DNA of 64,000 nucleotides, taken from NCBI RefSeq assembly GCF_051175315.1, contig NZ_CP195100.1, positions 3,224,001 to 3,288,000 on the forward strand. The letters are read 5' to 3'. Below are positions 52,546 through 61,946 of the stretch, one piece after another. The notes beneath the pieces are model-generated. The model was not told where the DNA came from, ran no database searches, and saw only the letters and a list, made by a program, of their open reading frames with translations. The translations under genes were made by a program, and so were the position numbers. How positions within the stretch are numbered: position 1 is the stretch's first letter; every line of letters starts with the position of its first letter. The DNA is from Tundrisphaera sp051175315 (GTDB taxonomy: Bacteria; Planctomycetota; Planctomycetia; Isosphaerales; Isosphaeraceae).

Positions 52546-54081
52546 TCAGCGAGGCCGGAGGTAGTCGAGGAACTCCCGGTCGAGGTCCGCGTAGCGACGG
52601 CCCAGCCGCGACTCCAGGCTCCGGCCCGACGCGTTCCTCAGCCGTCCTCGATACGCATCCTGGACATAATCCAGGAATCCCTCGCGGTAGCGCCCGCCCT
52701 CCGCCTGCATCAGGAACACCGCCAGCGCCATCGATTCGGCGTAGTGGAGATAGATGGCCGGTTCGGTGTTGAACCGCCACTTGTCCATCGCCACCAGATC
52801 CTTGATCGGGATGAACTCGCCGCCGTCGAGGAGCCGGGCCCGGGCCCGCTCGATCCTCGGGCCGACCAATCCGCCGATCCGCACCGAGCCGTCGGGCTCC
52901 AGGGTCAGGGTCTCGAAGTAGGTCCCGAACCCCTCAAACACCCAGTAGTTCCCCTGATTCTGACCGTAGTGGTCCAGCCCCCCCGTCTCGAACAGCAATT
53001 GGTGCGACCCTTCGTGGAACAGGGTGGCCTCGATCGGGAGCTGACCGCCGACATCGTTGAAGAAGTAGCTGGCCAGGCCCAGCGTCTTCGAGTCCTTCCG
53101 CGGGACGTACAAGCCCAGGCTGGCCCGGGCCTTGTCGCCGAGCACCGGGGCGACGTGGCGAGCATATTCGTCGAGCGTGGCGAAGTAATAAACCCGATGG
53201 CGCTTGCCGGCCGGGGTCGGCTTGACCTCCTTGCCCGCATACCGCAGGGCCAGCGGAAGCCGCTCCGGCACGACGAGGTCGGCGGCGATCGAGAAATACA
53301 ACTCGTGGAGAATTTCCAGTTTGCGCCCGAATGAGATCGCCTCGGCGAGCGGCATGTTGGTGCCGATCTCGAAGTGCTCGGTGTTGATGCTCCAGCGGTT
53401 GGCCCAGTCCCGATGCCTTTCGTCGGCCTCGGCCGCCGGCAGCCAGCGGCCCGTCGCGCCGGGCTCCGGGAGTTCCCCCTGGCGGAGGTGGGGGACCCAG
53501 TTTTCGGGGACCCAGCCGAACGTCGCGTCATCGACCCAGCGGTTGGCCTTCATCGCGAGGGCATGCGGGGTCGCCCAGCCCCCCTCGTGCGAAACGAACC
53601 CAAGCAGGCGGCGGGCCTCGGGGTGGTCGGGCTTCCGCTCCAGGGCGGCGCGGAGGCAAGAGTCCGCCACCGCATAGGCCGGGGGCCGGGACCGGGCGGC
53701 CTCGCCGGCCAGGTCGACCAGGGCGGCCGCCGCCTCGTCGCGGATGGCCTCCGCCTCCTTCGCCCCTGGGGGCGTCTCGCCGGGAGGGGCGGGGGCCGGG
53801 ACGATCGGGGGCAGGGGGACGAACCGGGTGGACCCGTCGCGGACGGCAGGAAGGTCGGGGCCGAGGATGGCGTCGGCCGTTTTCGCGTCCCCCTCGTTGC
53901 GCAGGCGGACCGAGAGGGCCGAGATCCGGTCGGCCTCGCGGGCGAGGATCGCCTCGGACCTCTTGCGGAATCCCCCGGCCTCGGCGGCATCGACCGGGGG
54001 GGCCGGCACCTGGGCCCGGGCCGGCGCAGGCGGCGAAACGAACCCAATCCCGAGCGCAAACGCGATCCAGGCGGCCCTCAT
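52546..54081 (-). CDS. Secreted DUF1570 zinc-protease-like protein
   Basis: The 511-residue precursor has a signal peptide (residues 1-24). The N-terminal half is helical and repeat-like. The DUF1570 domain (about 235-470) contains the zinc motif H356-E-G-S-H360 and a downstream glutamate E383 in VFEGFGTYFE, as in gluzincins, so it may be a peptidase. YYFATLDEYARHVAPVLGD and QLPIEATLFHEGSHQLLFET are characteristic. ATG 54081 was chosen over 54087 because GGAGGAG then sits six bases upstream. It is divergent from the next gene. Substrate unknown. Confidence 0.88.
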   Translation of the reverse strand: MRAAWIAFALGIGFVSPPAPARAQVPAPPVDAAEAGGFRKRSEAILAREADRISALSVRLRNEGDAKTADAILGPDLPAVRDGSTRFVPLPPIVPAPAPPGETPPGAKEAEAIRDEAAAALVDLAGEAARSRPPAYAVADSCLRAALERKPDHPEARRLLGFVSHEGGWATPHALAMKANRWVDDATFGWVPENWVPHLRQGELPEPGATGRWLPAAEADERHRDWANRWSINTEHFEIGTNMPLAEAISFGRKLEILHELYFSIAADLVVPERLPLALRYAGKEVKPTPAGKRHRVYYFATLDEYARHVAPVLGDKARASLGLYVPRKDSKTLGLASYFFNDVGGQLPIEATLFHEGSHQLLFETGGLDHYGQNQGNYWVFEGFGTYFETLTLEPDGSVRIGGLVGPRIERARARLLDGGEFIPIKDLVAMDKWRFNTEPAIYLHYAESMALAVFLMQAEGGRYREGFLDYVQDAYRGRLRNASGRSLESRLGRRYADLDREFLDYLRPR

Positions 54082-54217
54082 GCTCATCTCCTCCCTGTTC
54101 GATCGCCCGGGCGGCGATCGCCATCTGCCCTGGACGGTCCGGCCCATTTCGAGCACGATCCGGGGGCCGCGTCCGACCCCGGCGGCATCGCAATCACCCG
54201 ATGGAGTCTAACCCACG

Positions 54218-54763
54218 ATGACTGGTTTTCCACGCCGAGTCCCGCCCGCGATCGTCCTGGCCCTCGGCGTCCTGCTGGGCTGGGCCGTGTCGTGGCACCC
54301 CTCGCCGACGGCGAAGGCCACCGGCGGGGACCGCTACGGCGACTGGGCCGTGACCACCGGCGCGATCTCGGTCCAGTACAACGACGCGACCAAGACCCAG
54401 GCGACCCAGGAGGCGGTCTACTTCCTGGATTATCGCGGGGCGCGGCTCCTGGCCACCATCCCCGCGATCAAGATCAGCCAGGCAGGGTCGAAGCTGGTCG
54501 AGGGGTTCGTCGAGCGCGACCTCACCGCCGACTTCAAGCTCGACGTCGAGCGGGGCCCCGCCCCCCACTTCCTGATGACCACCGGCACCCTGGGCGGCTA
54601 TGGGGACGGGTGGGCCCCCCTGTTCGTCTTCGAGACGACCACCAAGCAGATGGCCGCCTACCGGCTCCAGCCCCAGATCGTCGGCGCCAGCGGGACGAGG
54701 CCGAAGTTCGACCTCCTGGAAATCCGACCGTTCGCCGGCCAGCCCCAGGCCCCGCCCCAGTGA
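54218..54763 (+). CDS. Secreted or membrane-anchored hypothetical protein
   Basis: The 181-residue protein has a hydrophobic N-terminal segment (residues 8-25, VPPAIVLALGVLLGWAV) acting as signal or anchor. The rest is a small beta-rich domain with GDRYGDWAVTTGAISVQYND, EAVYFLDYRGARLLATIPAI and PLFVFETTTKQMAAYRL. The spacing of strands suggests a compact repeat of beta-propeller-like blades. No catalytic signature is visible. It starts at ATG 54218 in the divergent region shared with the DUF1570 gene. Function unknown. Confidence 0.75.
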   Translation: MTGFPRRVPPAIVLALGVLLGWAVSWHPSPTAKATGGDRYGDWAVTTGAISVQYNDATKTQATQEAVYFLDYRGARLLATIPAIKISQAGSKLVEGFVERDLTADFKLDVERGPAPHFLMTTGTLGGYGDGWAPLFVFETTTKQMAAYRLQPQIVGASGTRPKFDLLEIRPFAGQPQAPPQ

Positions 54764-54809
54764 GGCGGGGCGGGACGGTCCCGGCCGATCCGACCCGGGC
54801 CGGCTGATC

Positions 54810-55577
54810 TCAGGGGGTCGTCGGGGCCAGCCCGGCGGCCGCGCCGGCGGGACCGCCGGGGATGCCGGGCCCCGGGGTCCCCGGCGCCGCGGGCGGGGTG
54901 GCCCCGCCCTCGGCCGGCGCGGCCGGGGCGGCGCCCCCTTCGGATCCGCCTTCATCCAGGATGTCCTCGGTCCCGATCGGCCGGGCCTGCTGATGCAGCA
55001 GCAACCACGACGCCTTGGGGTCGAAGAGCATCGGCTTGTTCTTGAACTCGCCCATCCCGTCGGCAGGCCCGACCCCGTTGCGGGCGAACGTGTAGCCGGT
55101 GGTGTACTGGAAGAAGGCCAGGAAATCGCGGTCGAACCGGACCCCGTAGAACGGCTTGTACTGGTAGTCCATCACCCCCAGCATCTTCTTCTGCACCGGC
55201 GACGCCTGGTAGCCCAGGATCAGCATCGCGATCGTGATCAGGGCGGCGCCGACGCCGAAGACGATCCGCCCCAGGTGATAGACCGGGGTCGGGAATCGCA
55301 CCATGGTCGGTGCGATGCTTTCCGTGGCCAGCCGGAGCAGCACGAGCGGGATGATGTAGAGCAGCATCATGCAGAGCGAGTCCGCATAAGGCTGGAGCAT
55401 CTCCGGGAAGTTGTCAACGGCCAGCTGGGCCAGGGGCTCGTAGAAGTTGAACGCGATCAGGGCCGCGAAAAGCGAGTTGAAGAACATCAGGGCCGCCCCC
55501 CAGAGCCCTTCGCTCATCAGGGCGTAGGTGATCCCGGCGACGAGGGCCAGGATGATCAGGTCGATCACGGTCGACAT
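54810..55577 (-). CDS. CvpA-family membrane protein
   Basis: The 255-residue protein has four hydrophobic segments in its first 130 residues, beginning STVIDLIILALVAGITYALM with the DLIIL start typical of CvpA. The loop LWGAALMFFNSLFAALIA and YADSLCMMLLYIIPLVLLRL follow. CvpA proteins are required for colicin V secretion in E. coli and envelope integrity in others. The C-terminal tail (from about 200) is Gly/Ala/Pro-rich and disordered. It is 51 bases downstream of the GspE gene on the same strand, so it is probably in the hisF-pilT-gspE transcript. Confidence 0.85.
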   Translation of the reverse strand: MSTVIDLIILALVAGITYALMSEGLWGAALMFFNSLFAALIAFNFYEPLAQLAVDNFPEMLQPYADSLCMMLLYIIPLVLLRLATESIAPTMVRFPTPVYHLGRIVFGVGAALITIAMLILGYQASPVQKKMLGVMDYQYKPFYGVRFDRDFLAFFQYTTGYTFARNGVGPADGMGEFKNKPMLFDPKASWLLLHQQARPIGTEDILDEGGSEGGAAPAAPAEGGATPPAAPGTPGPGIPGGPAGAAAGLAPTTP

Positions 55578-55628
55578 GGGCGTGGGTCTCGGGTCGGGGG
55601 CGGTGGATGGTCCAATCGGTCGGGGTGA

Positions 55629-57386
55629 TTACTTGACGACCCGCAGCAGCTCGTCGATCGAGGTCTTGCCCTGGATCACCTGGCGGAGTCCGTCTTCCTG
55701 GAGGTAGATCATCCCGTTCTTGCGGGCCTCGGCCTTGATGGCGTTGATCGACGGGTTCTCGCGGATCAGGTCGCGCATCGACTCGGTGACGACCAGCAGC
55801 TCGAAGATGCCGGTCCGGCCCAGGTAGCCGGTGCCGCCGCACTGGGGGCAGGGCTGCTGGGGCTCGGTCGGCTTGCGGTAGAAGACGTCGACCTTGTCCG
55901 CCGGGAGATTGGCCTTCTTGAGGAACTCGGGCTTCGGCTTGTACGGCTCCTTGCAGGTGTCGCAGAGCTGGCGGACCAGCCGCTGGCCGAGCACCGCCGT
56001 GAGGGCCGAGGCGATCATGAACGGCTCGACCCCGAGGTCCAGGAGGCGGAACAGGGCGGTGATCGTGTCGTTGGAGTGGACCGTGGAGAACACCATGTGG
56101 CCGGTGGTCGCCGCCTGGCAGGCGATGGTCGCGGTCTCCTGGTCGCGGATTTCGCCGATCATGATCACGTCCGGGTCTTGCCGGAGGATCGATCGCAGGC
56201 TGCCGGCGAAGGTCTGGCCGCTCTTGGTGTTGATCTCCATCTGCGTGATGTTGTCGAGGTGGTACTCGATCGGGTCTTCGACCGTGATGATGTTCTTCTG
56301 GAACCGGTCGATCTCGCGGAGGCAGGCGTAGAGCGTGGTCGTCTTGCCCGACCCGGTCGGGCCGCAGCAGAGAAACATCCCATGCGGCTGGGTGACGAGG
56401 TTGCGGATCTCGGTCACGAGCTTCGAGCGGAGGCCGACCTCGTCGAGCCGGCCCACGGCCGACGCGTTGTCGAGGATTCGCATGACCATCTTCTCGCCCG
56501 ACTTCGACCCGGAGGTCGCCACGCGGAAGTCGACCTCGCGGCCTTCGAGCTTGGCCCCGAACGAGCCGTCCTGCGGCTTCCTCTTCTCGGAGATGTCCAG
56601 CGCGGCCAGCACCTTGAACACGTTGAGCACGGCGTCGCCCGTGGCCCGGTCGAACGGCTCGGCGGCGTGGAGGATGCCGTCGATGCGGTAGCGGATCGAG
56701 AGTTGCTCGGGCGTCGGCTCCAGGTGGATGTCGGTCGCCCGCCGGAGCACCGCGTCGTAAACCAGCTCCTTGGCCGACATGTACGACTTGGATTCCTCGG
56801 CCTGGGCCACGCGGCCGTGGTCGACCTTGGACGATCCCTGGCTCTTGCCCACGAAGGTGATCGGCGGCCCGGTCTTGCTGGTCCCGGTGTCGGACTTGTT
56901 GAAGATCCCCCGCATCCCGACCTTGTTCATGAGGTCGTTGGCCACCTCGCCGAGGTGGTACGGCGTCAGGACCTTGTCCATGTCCGGCACCGTCTGGTTG
57001 CGGATGTAGATGTAGGTGAACAGGGGGACGAAGTAGGACAGCAGCAGCAGGACGATCCCGACGGCATAGAACGGGATGGCCCAGATCAACGCCAGGCCGA
57101 GCACGCCGGAGGCGAAGATGATCGAGTTCCACATCTCGAACCGGGGGTTGGCCAGGTCCCGGCAGTCGGAGTCGACCCAGTTGGTGGTCCAGGCCCAGAG
57201 CAGGTAGATGCAAAGCACGGGGACGAACTTGAACAGGTTCAAATACATCCCCGGCCCGCGGGCCATGGTCGGGGACTGGGCCAGCAGGAGCAGGTCGCCG
57301 AACGAGGCGGCGTTCGCCGCGTCGGCCACGCCGAGGATCAGCAGGGCGAACGTCGCGAGCGCGAGGGCGTGGCGCGGACGGGTCAT
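55629..57386 (-). CDS. GspE/PilB-family ATPase with an N-terminal membrane domain
   Basis: The 585-residue protein has a signal-like or first membrane segment (residues 8-27), and hydrophobic helices at about 51-66, 87-105 and 107-128, before a typical GspE ATPase (about 205-580). Motifs: Walker A GPTGSGKTTT (342-351), Asp box and Walker B DVIMIGEIRD near 413-422, His box STVHSND, and the tetracysteine CDTC...CPQC zinc finger. Secretion ATPases are normally cytosolic and attach through partners, so a built-in membrane anchor is uncommon. It lies 70 bases after pilT and 51 before the CvpA gene. Confidence 0.9.
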   Translation of the reverse strand: MTRPRHALALATFALLILGVADAANAASFGDLLLLAQSPTMARGPGMYLNLFKFVPVLCIYLLWAWTTNWVDSDCRDLANPRFEMWNSIIFASGVLGLALIWAIPFYAVGIVLLLLSYFVPLFTYIYIRNQTVPDMDKVLTPYHLGEVANDLMNKVGMRGIFNKSDTGTSKTGPPITFVGKSQGSSKVDHGRVAQAEESKSYMSAKELVYDAVLRRATDIHLEPTPEQLSIRYRIDGILHAAEPFDRATGDAVLNVFKVLAALDISEKRKPQDGSFGAKLEGREVDFRVATSGSKSGEKMVMRILDNASAVGRLDEVGLRSKLVTEIRNLVTQPHGMFLCCGPTGSGKTTTLYACLREIDRFQKNIITVEDPIEYHLDNITQMEINTKSGQTFAGSLRSILRQDPDVIMIGEIRDQETATIACQAATTGHMVFSTVHSNDTITALFRLLDLGVEPFMIASALTAVLGQRLVRQLCDTCKEPYKPKPEFLKKANLPADKVDVFYRKPTEPQQPCPQCGGTGYLGRTGIFELLVVTESMRDLIRENPSINAIKAEARKNGMIYLQEDGLRQVIQGKTSIDELLRVVK

Positions 57387-57456
57387 CGCAGGCCTTTCAT
57401 GGACGGTGGATCGACGCGGACGGGGCCCGGCATCGGCCCGGGCCCGGGGCGTTGGC

Positions 57457-58650
57457 TTAGAGGATACCAGGTTGGTTGAGCGAAATCCCCTTGAGCGCCA
57501 TTTTCAGGACCTCGACGCTCGGGGCCACTTCGAAGGCCGTCGCCCGCTCGATCTTCTCGTCGACCACGAGCTGGCGGAGGCTCTCGGTGAAGTCCTGCAT
57601 CCCTTCTTCCTTGCCCATCCGGATCGCGTCGCCGAGCTTGTTGTCGTCCTCGTTGAGGATCAGCTTCCGGATGATCGGGTTGGTCCGCATGATCTCGTTG
57701 GTCGGCACCCGGGTGTTGCCGGTCTTCGCCGCGTATTCCTTGGTCGTGGGCAGGAGCTTCTGGGCCACCACGGCCTTGAGGTTGAACGACATGTTCTGCC
57801 GCAGCGGCGTGTGCATCTCGCGGGGGAACAGGTCGAGGATTCGGCTGATCGTGGACGGGGCGCTGGAGGCGTGGATCGTCCCGAACACCAGGTGCCCGGT
57901 CTCGGCGGCGTGGAGGGCGGCGCTGAACGTCTCCTGGTCACGCATCTCGCCCACCAGGATGATGTCCGGGTCCTGGCGGACGGCGTCCTTGAGCGACTTG
58001 TGGAAGTCCTTGACGTCGATGCCGATCTCACGCTGGTTGATGATCGACTTCTCATCCGTGAACGTGAATTCGATCGGGTCCTCGATCGTCACGATGTGCA
58101 TCCGCTCGCGCTCGTTGATGTACTGGAGCATCGAGGCGATCGTGGTCGACTTGCCGGACCCGGTCACGCCGGCCAGGATGATGATCCCCTGCTCGTACTG
58201 GGTCAGGTCGGCCATGACCGGCGGCAGGCCGAGCTGCTCGAAGTTGGGGATCGTGTTGTTGACCCGCCGGGCGACCAGGCTGAGCCGGCCGCGGGCCCGG
58301 AACAGGTTGACGCGGAACCTCGTTTCCAGCTTGCCGTCGTAGACGATGTGGGCGAAGTCCGCGCCCCCTTCGTCGTCGAGGATCTGCCGCGACCGGGGCG
58401 TCATGATCGGGTACATCAGCCGCTCCATCTCGGCCGTGGTCAGCGGCGGGAGGGCCATCTGGCGGAGCACGCCGCCCATCCGGACGCACGGCGGGAGGCC
58501 GACCTTCAGGTGGAGGTCCGACCCCTTGTGCTTCATCACCATCCGGAACAGCTTGTTCGCCTCGGGCTCGCTGGTGCTGGCGACGGGCTCGATCGTCGAT
58601 GCGGGCACGAGCGAAGGGGCGGCGGCGGCCGGTTCGGTCTTGGCTGACAT
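57457..58650 (-). CDS. pilT: PilT-family retraction ATPase
   Basis: The 397-residue ATPase has the PilT layout: N-terminal KHKGSDLHLKVG, Walker A GVTGSGKSTT (161-170), Asp box, Walker B DIILVGEMRDQE and His box HLVFGTIHAS. It differs from GspE in lacking the zinc finger. PilT disassembles pilus filaments and drives twitching motility; in a type II secretion-like system it may act similarly. Start ATG 58650 gives an Ala/Ser-rich N-terminal leader of about 30 residues. It is 83 bases after hisF and 70 before the GspE gene. Confidence 0.94.
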   Translation of the reverse strand: MSAKTEPAAAAPSLVPASTIEPVASTSEPEANKLFRMVMKHKGSDLHLKVGLPPCVRMGGVLRQMALPPLTTAEMERLMYPIMTPRSRQILDDEGGADFAHIVYDGKLETRFRVNLFRARGRLSLVARRVNNTIPNFEQLGLPPVMADLTQYEQGIIILAGVTGSGKSTTIASMLQYINERERMHIVTIEDPIEFTFTDEKSIINQREIGIDVKDFHKSLKDAVRQDPDIILVGEMRDQETFSAALHAAETGHLVFGTIHASSAPSTISRILDLFPREMHTPLRQNMSFNLKAVVAQKLLPTTKEYAAKTGNTRVPTNEIMRTNPIIRKLILNEDDNKLGDAIRMGKEEGMQDFTESLRQLVVDEKIERATAFEVAPSVEVLKMALKGISLNQPGIL

Positions 58651-58733
58651 CGCGTTCAATCCTCCGCGAGAAGGGACGCCGCGAGGCATCCGGGGTCGGT
58701 GACGGTTCCGGGGGCGGGGCGGGATCGCGCCGG

Positions 58734-59519
58734 TCAGGAGGCCGCGGCGACGACCCGCCGGACCGCGACGCCGTGGCGATGGAGGTGTTCCTTGGTCTCG
58801 GCGATGGTGAACTGGCGATAGTGGAAGATGCTGGCCGCCAGGGCGGCGCTGGCCCCGCCCTCGTCCAGCGCGGCTCGGAGGTGGTCGGGATGGCCGGCGC
58901 CGCCGGAGGCCACCACCGGCACCTCGAGAGCGTCGCTCACGGCGCGGGTCATGGGCAGGTCGTAGCCGTTGCGGGTCCCGTCGGCGTCCATGCTGGTCAG
59001 GACGATCTCGCCGGCCCCCAGGCGCTCGACCTCGCGGGCCCAGGCCACCGCCTCCAGCCCGGTCGGGATCCGCCCGCCGTTGACGTGGACTTCCCAGACC
59101 TCCGCCCCGTCCCGCATCACCCGCTTGGGGTCGATGTTCACGACGATGCACTGGCGGCCGAACCGCCGGGCCGCCTTCTCGACGAACGCCGGGTCGCGGA
59201 CCGCCGCCGAGTTGATCGACACCTTGTCGGCCCCGGCGTTCAGCAGGGCCCGGATGTCGTCCAGGGTCTTGATCCCGCCGCCGACGGTGACCGGCATGAA
59301 GCAGACCTCGGCGGTGCGGCGGACCACGTCCAGGATGATGCCGCGGCCTTCGTGGCTGGCGGTGATATCGAGGAAGACCAACTCGTCGGCCCCCTCCGCC
59401 TCGTACCGGGCCGCGACCTCCACCGGGTCGCCCGCGTCGCGAAGGTTGACGAAGTTCGTCCCCTTCACCACGCGCCCCTCATTGACGTCGAGGCAGGGGA
59501 TGATCCGCTTGGCGACCAT
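58734..59519 (-). CDS. hisF: Imidazole glycerol phosphate synthase cyclase subunit
   Basis: The 261-residue TIM barrel performs the cyclase step of histidine biosynthesis, using ammonia from HisH. The two catalytic aspartates are present: D11 in IPCLDVNEGRVVKG and D130 in IVVNIDPKR. Phosphate-binding glycines appear in VTVGGGIKT and VASGGAGHPDHL. The partner hisH is not next to it. ATG 59519 directly precedes the conserved start. It is the first gene of a same-strand run with pilT, gspE-like and CvpA genes, though this order may be chance. Confidence 0.96.
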   Translation of the reverse strand: MVAKRIIPCLDVNEGRVVKGTNFVNLRDAGDPVEVAARYEAEGADELVFLDITASHEGRGIILDVVRRTAEVCFMPVTVGGGIKTLDDIRALLNAGADKVSINSAAVRDPAFVEKAARRFGRQCIVVNIDPKRVMRDGAEVWEVHVNGGRIPTGLEAVAWAREVERLGAGEIVLTSMDADGTRNGYDLPMTRAVSDALEVPVVASGGAGHPDHLRAALDEGGASAALAASIFHYRQFTIAETKEHLHRHGVAVRRVVAAAS

Positions 59520-59818
59520 ATCCGGGGGATTCTCGATCGGGACGACGGGCCTGCGACGGGCGGATTGCCCAACTTAAATCATCCTACTCCATGCACCGAC
59601 CGAATCCAAGGAGGAGGGGCGGAGGCGGCGGATCGGCCCCGCCGCGCCCCGGCAAACCGTCACGCTCAACGAACTCCGGACCAACTTCCGGCATCGATGC
59701 GTAGCGTGCCCGGTCCTGGTATCGTGCGGACGAACGACCTCCCCGACCCGACTCGGGGCCCCAAGACTCGGGACCGTGCCCCGGGCCTGACGACCTCGCG
59801 AACTGAGGGTAATCCACG

Positions 59819-60328
59819 ATGCCCATCGCTCGTTTCCTGGCATTCGTCCTCGCATTGAGCGGCCAGGCCCCCAAGGACGACCCGGCGGCCTCGACGGATC
59901 GGCCCCGGGCCGAGACGCCCGAAGCGACCTTACGCGCGTTCATGGATGCGATGATCGCCCGGGACGAACCCCGTTTGCGCGATCTGGCGCTCCCCGATGA
60001 CGATCTGCACTACCTCCTGAAGACCGCAACCAAGCCCAACCTGTTGCAGGTCACCGTGGCCCGCCGGAAGATCGCCCAGGTCCCGATTCGTGCGCTGACC
60101 GCGGGCGAAATCGTCGAGATCCCCACGCCCGGTGGCAAGAAGCTCCTGGTTGTCGGGCCCGACGAGGTATCGGACACGGCGGCTTTCCTCCTGATGGAGG
60201 GCAACCCGGTCCCGACCCGGATCCGCAAGGTTGACGGCCGATGGAAGGTCGATGCTCGCCCGATGATTGCGGGCCGGAAGGCGGCCGAGGCGGCCCGCAA
60301 GCGCCCGGACGACCAGCCCAAACCCTGA
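59819..60328 (+). CDS. Small secreted hypothetical protein
   Basis: The 169-residue protein has a short hydrophobic N-terminus (MPIARFLAFVLALSGQA), a possible signal peptide. The body has the alpha-plus-beta look of an NTF2/SnoaL-type fold: ETPEATLRAFMDAMIARDE opens with the family's typical helix, and TRIRKVDGRWKVDARPMI ends with a strand typical of it. These are binding or scaffold domains. Fold assignment is inference. It begins at ATG 59819. No gene occupies the 299 bases before it, and I saw no confident promoter. Confidence 0.75.
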   Translation: MPIARFLAFVLALSGQAPKDDPAASTDRPRAETPEATLRAFMDAMIARDEPRLRDLALPDDDLHYLLKTATKPNLLQVTVARRKIAQVPIRALTAGEIVEIPTPGGKKLLVVGPDEVSDTAAFLLMEGNPVPTRIRKVDGRWKVDARPMIAGRKAAEAARKRPDDQPKP

Positions 60329-60476
60329 TCGCCGCACCCCTCGTCAGGCCGGGCCAGGCCATCGGGCGGATCAACGAGAACGGCCGGCCCGCCGGGAGGA
60401 TGATTCCCCTCGGCACGCCGGCCTCGTCGAGATCGAGCGACGGCCACCCGAAGGCGGCCGACGGTTCGGGTTCGGA

Positions 60477-61517
60477 TCAATACGAGTCGCTGGAGACGAC
60501 CTCGCCGCCGCTGCGGGTGCCGAGCGCCATCCAGGTGGCCTGATTGATCGTGCTCTTGATGAACTTCACGGAGCCGTCGCCCATCATGGCGTTGACGCCG
60601 CCCGAGTGGAGGCTCGACGCCTTGGTGAAGTGGGCGTGGCCGGCCGTGGCGCAGCAGTCGAGGCGGCACGCATTCCACTTGTTCTGCGCCGAGTTCGGGG
60701 TCACGACGGTGTTGAACATCGAGTACCCCTCGATCCCGTTCTGCCAGTACTTGCCGGAGTCGCGGAAGATGTTCGTCCCGGCCTGGAACGAGGTATTGCA
60801 GCCGGCCAGGGCCTGGTTGACCGCGGTCATGTTGGCCGAGGCGTCGATCAGCTTGGCCGCCGCCACGTCGCCGGCCAGCCCGACGCCGTTGCCGGGCTTG
60901 GCGTTGGTGCCGATCGAGTCGCCGGCCAGCGACTCGGAGAACGCGATCGTGTTGGTGGTGCCGTCGGTGCAGTCGCGGATCCCGTAGGCGACCTGGTAGG
61001 TGAACATCCCGGTGCTGCCGGTGTTGTTCATCAGGGTCGTGGTGCCGATCGATCCGTAGTAGCTATTGTTGTTGCCGGAGGAGCCGCCGGCATTGCCGTC
61101 GGTCGGGCAGAGGAAGACGCCGATCTTGATGCCGAGGGCCGTGGAGTTGATGTACTGGGGCGGGTCGCCCGCGGTCGAGGCCCGGGCGGCCCAATCGAAG
61201 TTGATGGCATTGTAGACGGCGGTCTGCTCCATCTGGGGGAGCATCAGGGCGTGGGCGCCCCAATTGTTCCACTTGGTCTGGCTCGTCGTCGTCTCGGCGG
61301 CGAGCGAGGAGCCGAGCGGATAGACGTTGGACGCCGAGTGGTAGTTGTGCAGGGCCAGGCCGATCTGCTTCAAGTTGTTGATGCACTGCGAGCGCCGGGC
61401 GGCTTCGCGGGCGGCCTGCACGGCCGGCAGCAAGAGCGCGATCAGGACCGCGATGATGGCGATGACGACCAGCAGCTCGATCAGGGTGAACCCCGACCTA
61501 CGTCGCGAAATGCGCAT
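60477..61517 (-). CDS. DUF1559 type II pseudopilin with an H-X9-DG tail
   Basis: The 346-residue protein has a prepilin leader: RRRSG followed by FTLIELLVVIAIIAVLIALLL, cleaved after Gly9 so that Phe becomes residue +1 and Glu +5. DUF1559 pseudopilins are massively expanded in Planctomycetes and make pilus-like filaments in a type II secretion-like machine. Near the C-terminus HSGGVNAMMGDGS carries an exact H-X9-DG motif. Conserved pieces include QAAREAARRSQCINNLKQIG. A good GGAGA ribosome-binding site lies before ATG 61517. It follows a small lipoprotein gene on the same strand, as is usual. Confidence 0.96.
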   Translation of the reverse strand: MRISRRRSGFTLIELLVVIAIIAVLIALLLPAVQAAREAARRSQCINNLKQIGLALHNYHSASNVYPLGSSLAAETTTSQTKWNNWGAHALMLPQMEQTAVYNAINFDWAARASTAGDPPQYINSTALGIKIGVFLCPTDGNAGGSSGNNNSYYGSIGTTTLMNNTGSTGMFTYQVAYGIRDCTDGTTNTIAFSESLAGDSIGTNAKPGNGVGLAGDVAAAKLIDASANMTAVNQALAGCNTSFQAGTNIFRDSGKYWQNGIEGYSMFNTVVTPNSAQNKWNACRLDCCATAGHAHFTKASSLHSGGVNAMMGDGSVKFIKSTINQATWMALGTRSGGEVVSSDSY

Positions 61518-61754
61518 GATATCTCCGAATCTTGAAAATGGATGAATGGAAATGAGTCGTTGATCGGTCAATGGCGGAGCCCGACCGCCCAGGACGATCC
61601 GAGGCCCGGGGCTTCGCCGGGATCGCCCGGCTTCCTTCCCGGCGAGATACGGGGATCTGGCCGCCGGGATGGGCGAGTCGTGTCGTCGCCGTCGGGCCCG
61701 CGCAACGCAGGGATGGGGCGGGGCGATCGCCCCGGCAACCCGTCCCTCAATGGC

Positions 61755-61946
61755 TTATTTTTTCTTCTTCTGCTTCTCAAATTCGAGCATCTGCTTGTTG
61801 ATGTCGATCTCCTGCGGCGACTGCCCGGGGGGATACTTCGCCGCATCGGACGCGTCTTGACCGCCGCCACCACAACCCCCCACGCAGGCGAGGGTGGTGA
61901 CGCAAAACAGCAGGATCCCGGTCAGAATGGATGATTGAGCGCGCAC
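61755..61946 (-). CDS. Small lipoprotein preceding the pseudopilin gene
   Basis: The 63-residue protein starts at GTG 61946 with GGAG eight bases upstream. Its signal ends in a glycine-rich lipobox: either Cys21 (TLAC) or Cys25 (VGGC) could be lipidated. The rest is a short, basic, helical tail ending in KKKK. Such small lipoproteins commonly sit upstream of DUF1559 genes in this phylum. The 237 bases to the pseudopilin hold nothing else. Function unknown, likely envelope. Confidence 0.7.
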   Translation of the reverse strand: MRAQSSILTGILLFCVTTLACVGGCGGGGQDASDAAKYPPGQSPQEIDINKQMLEFEKQKKKK

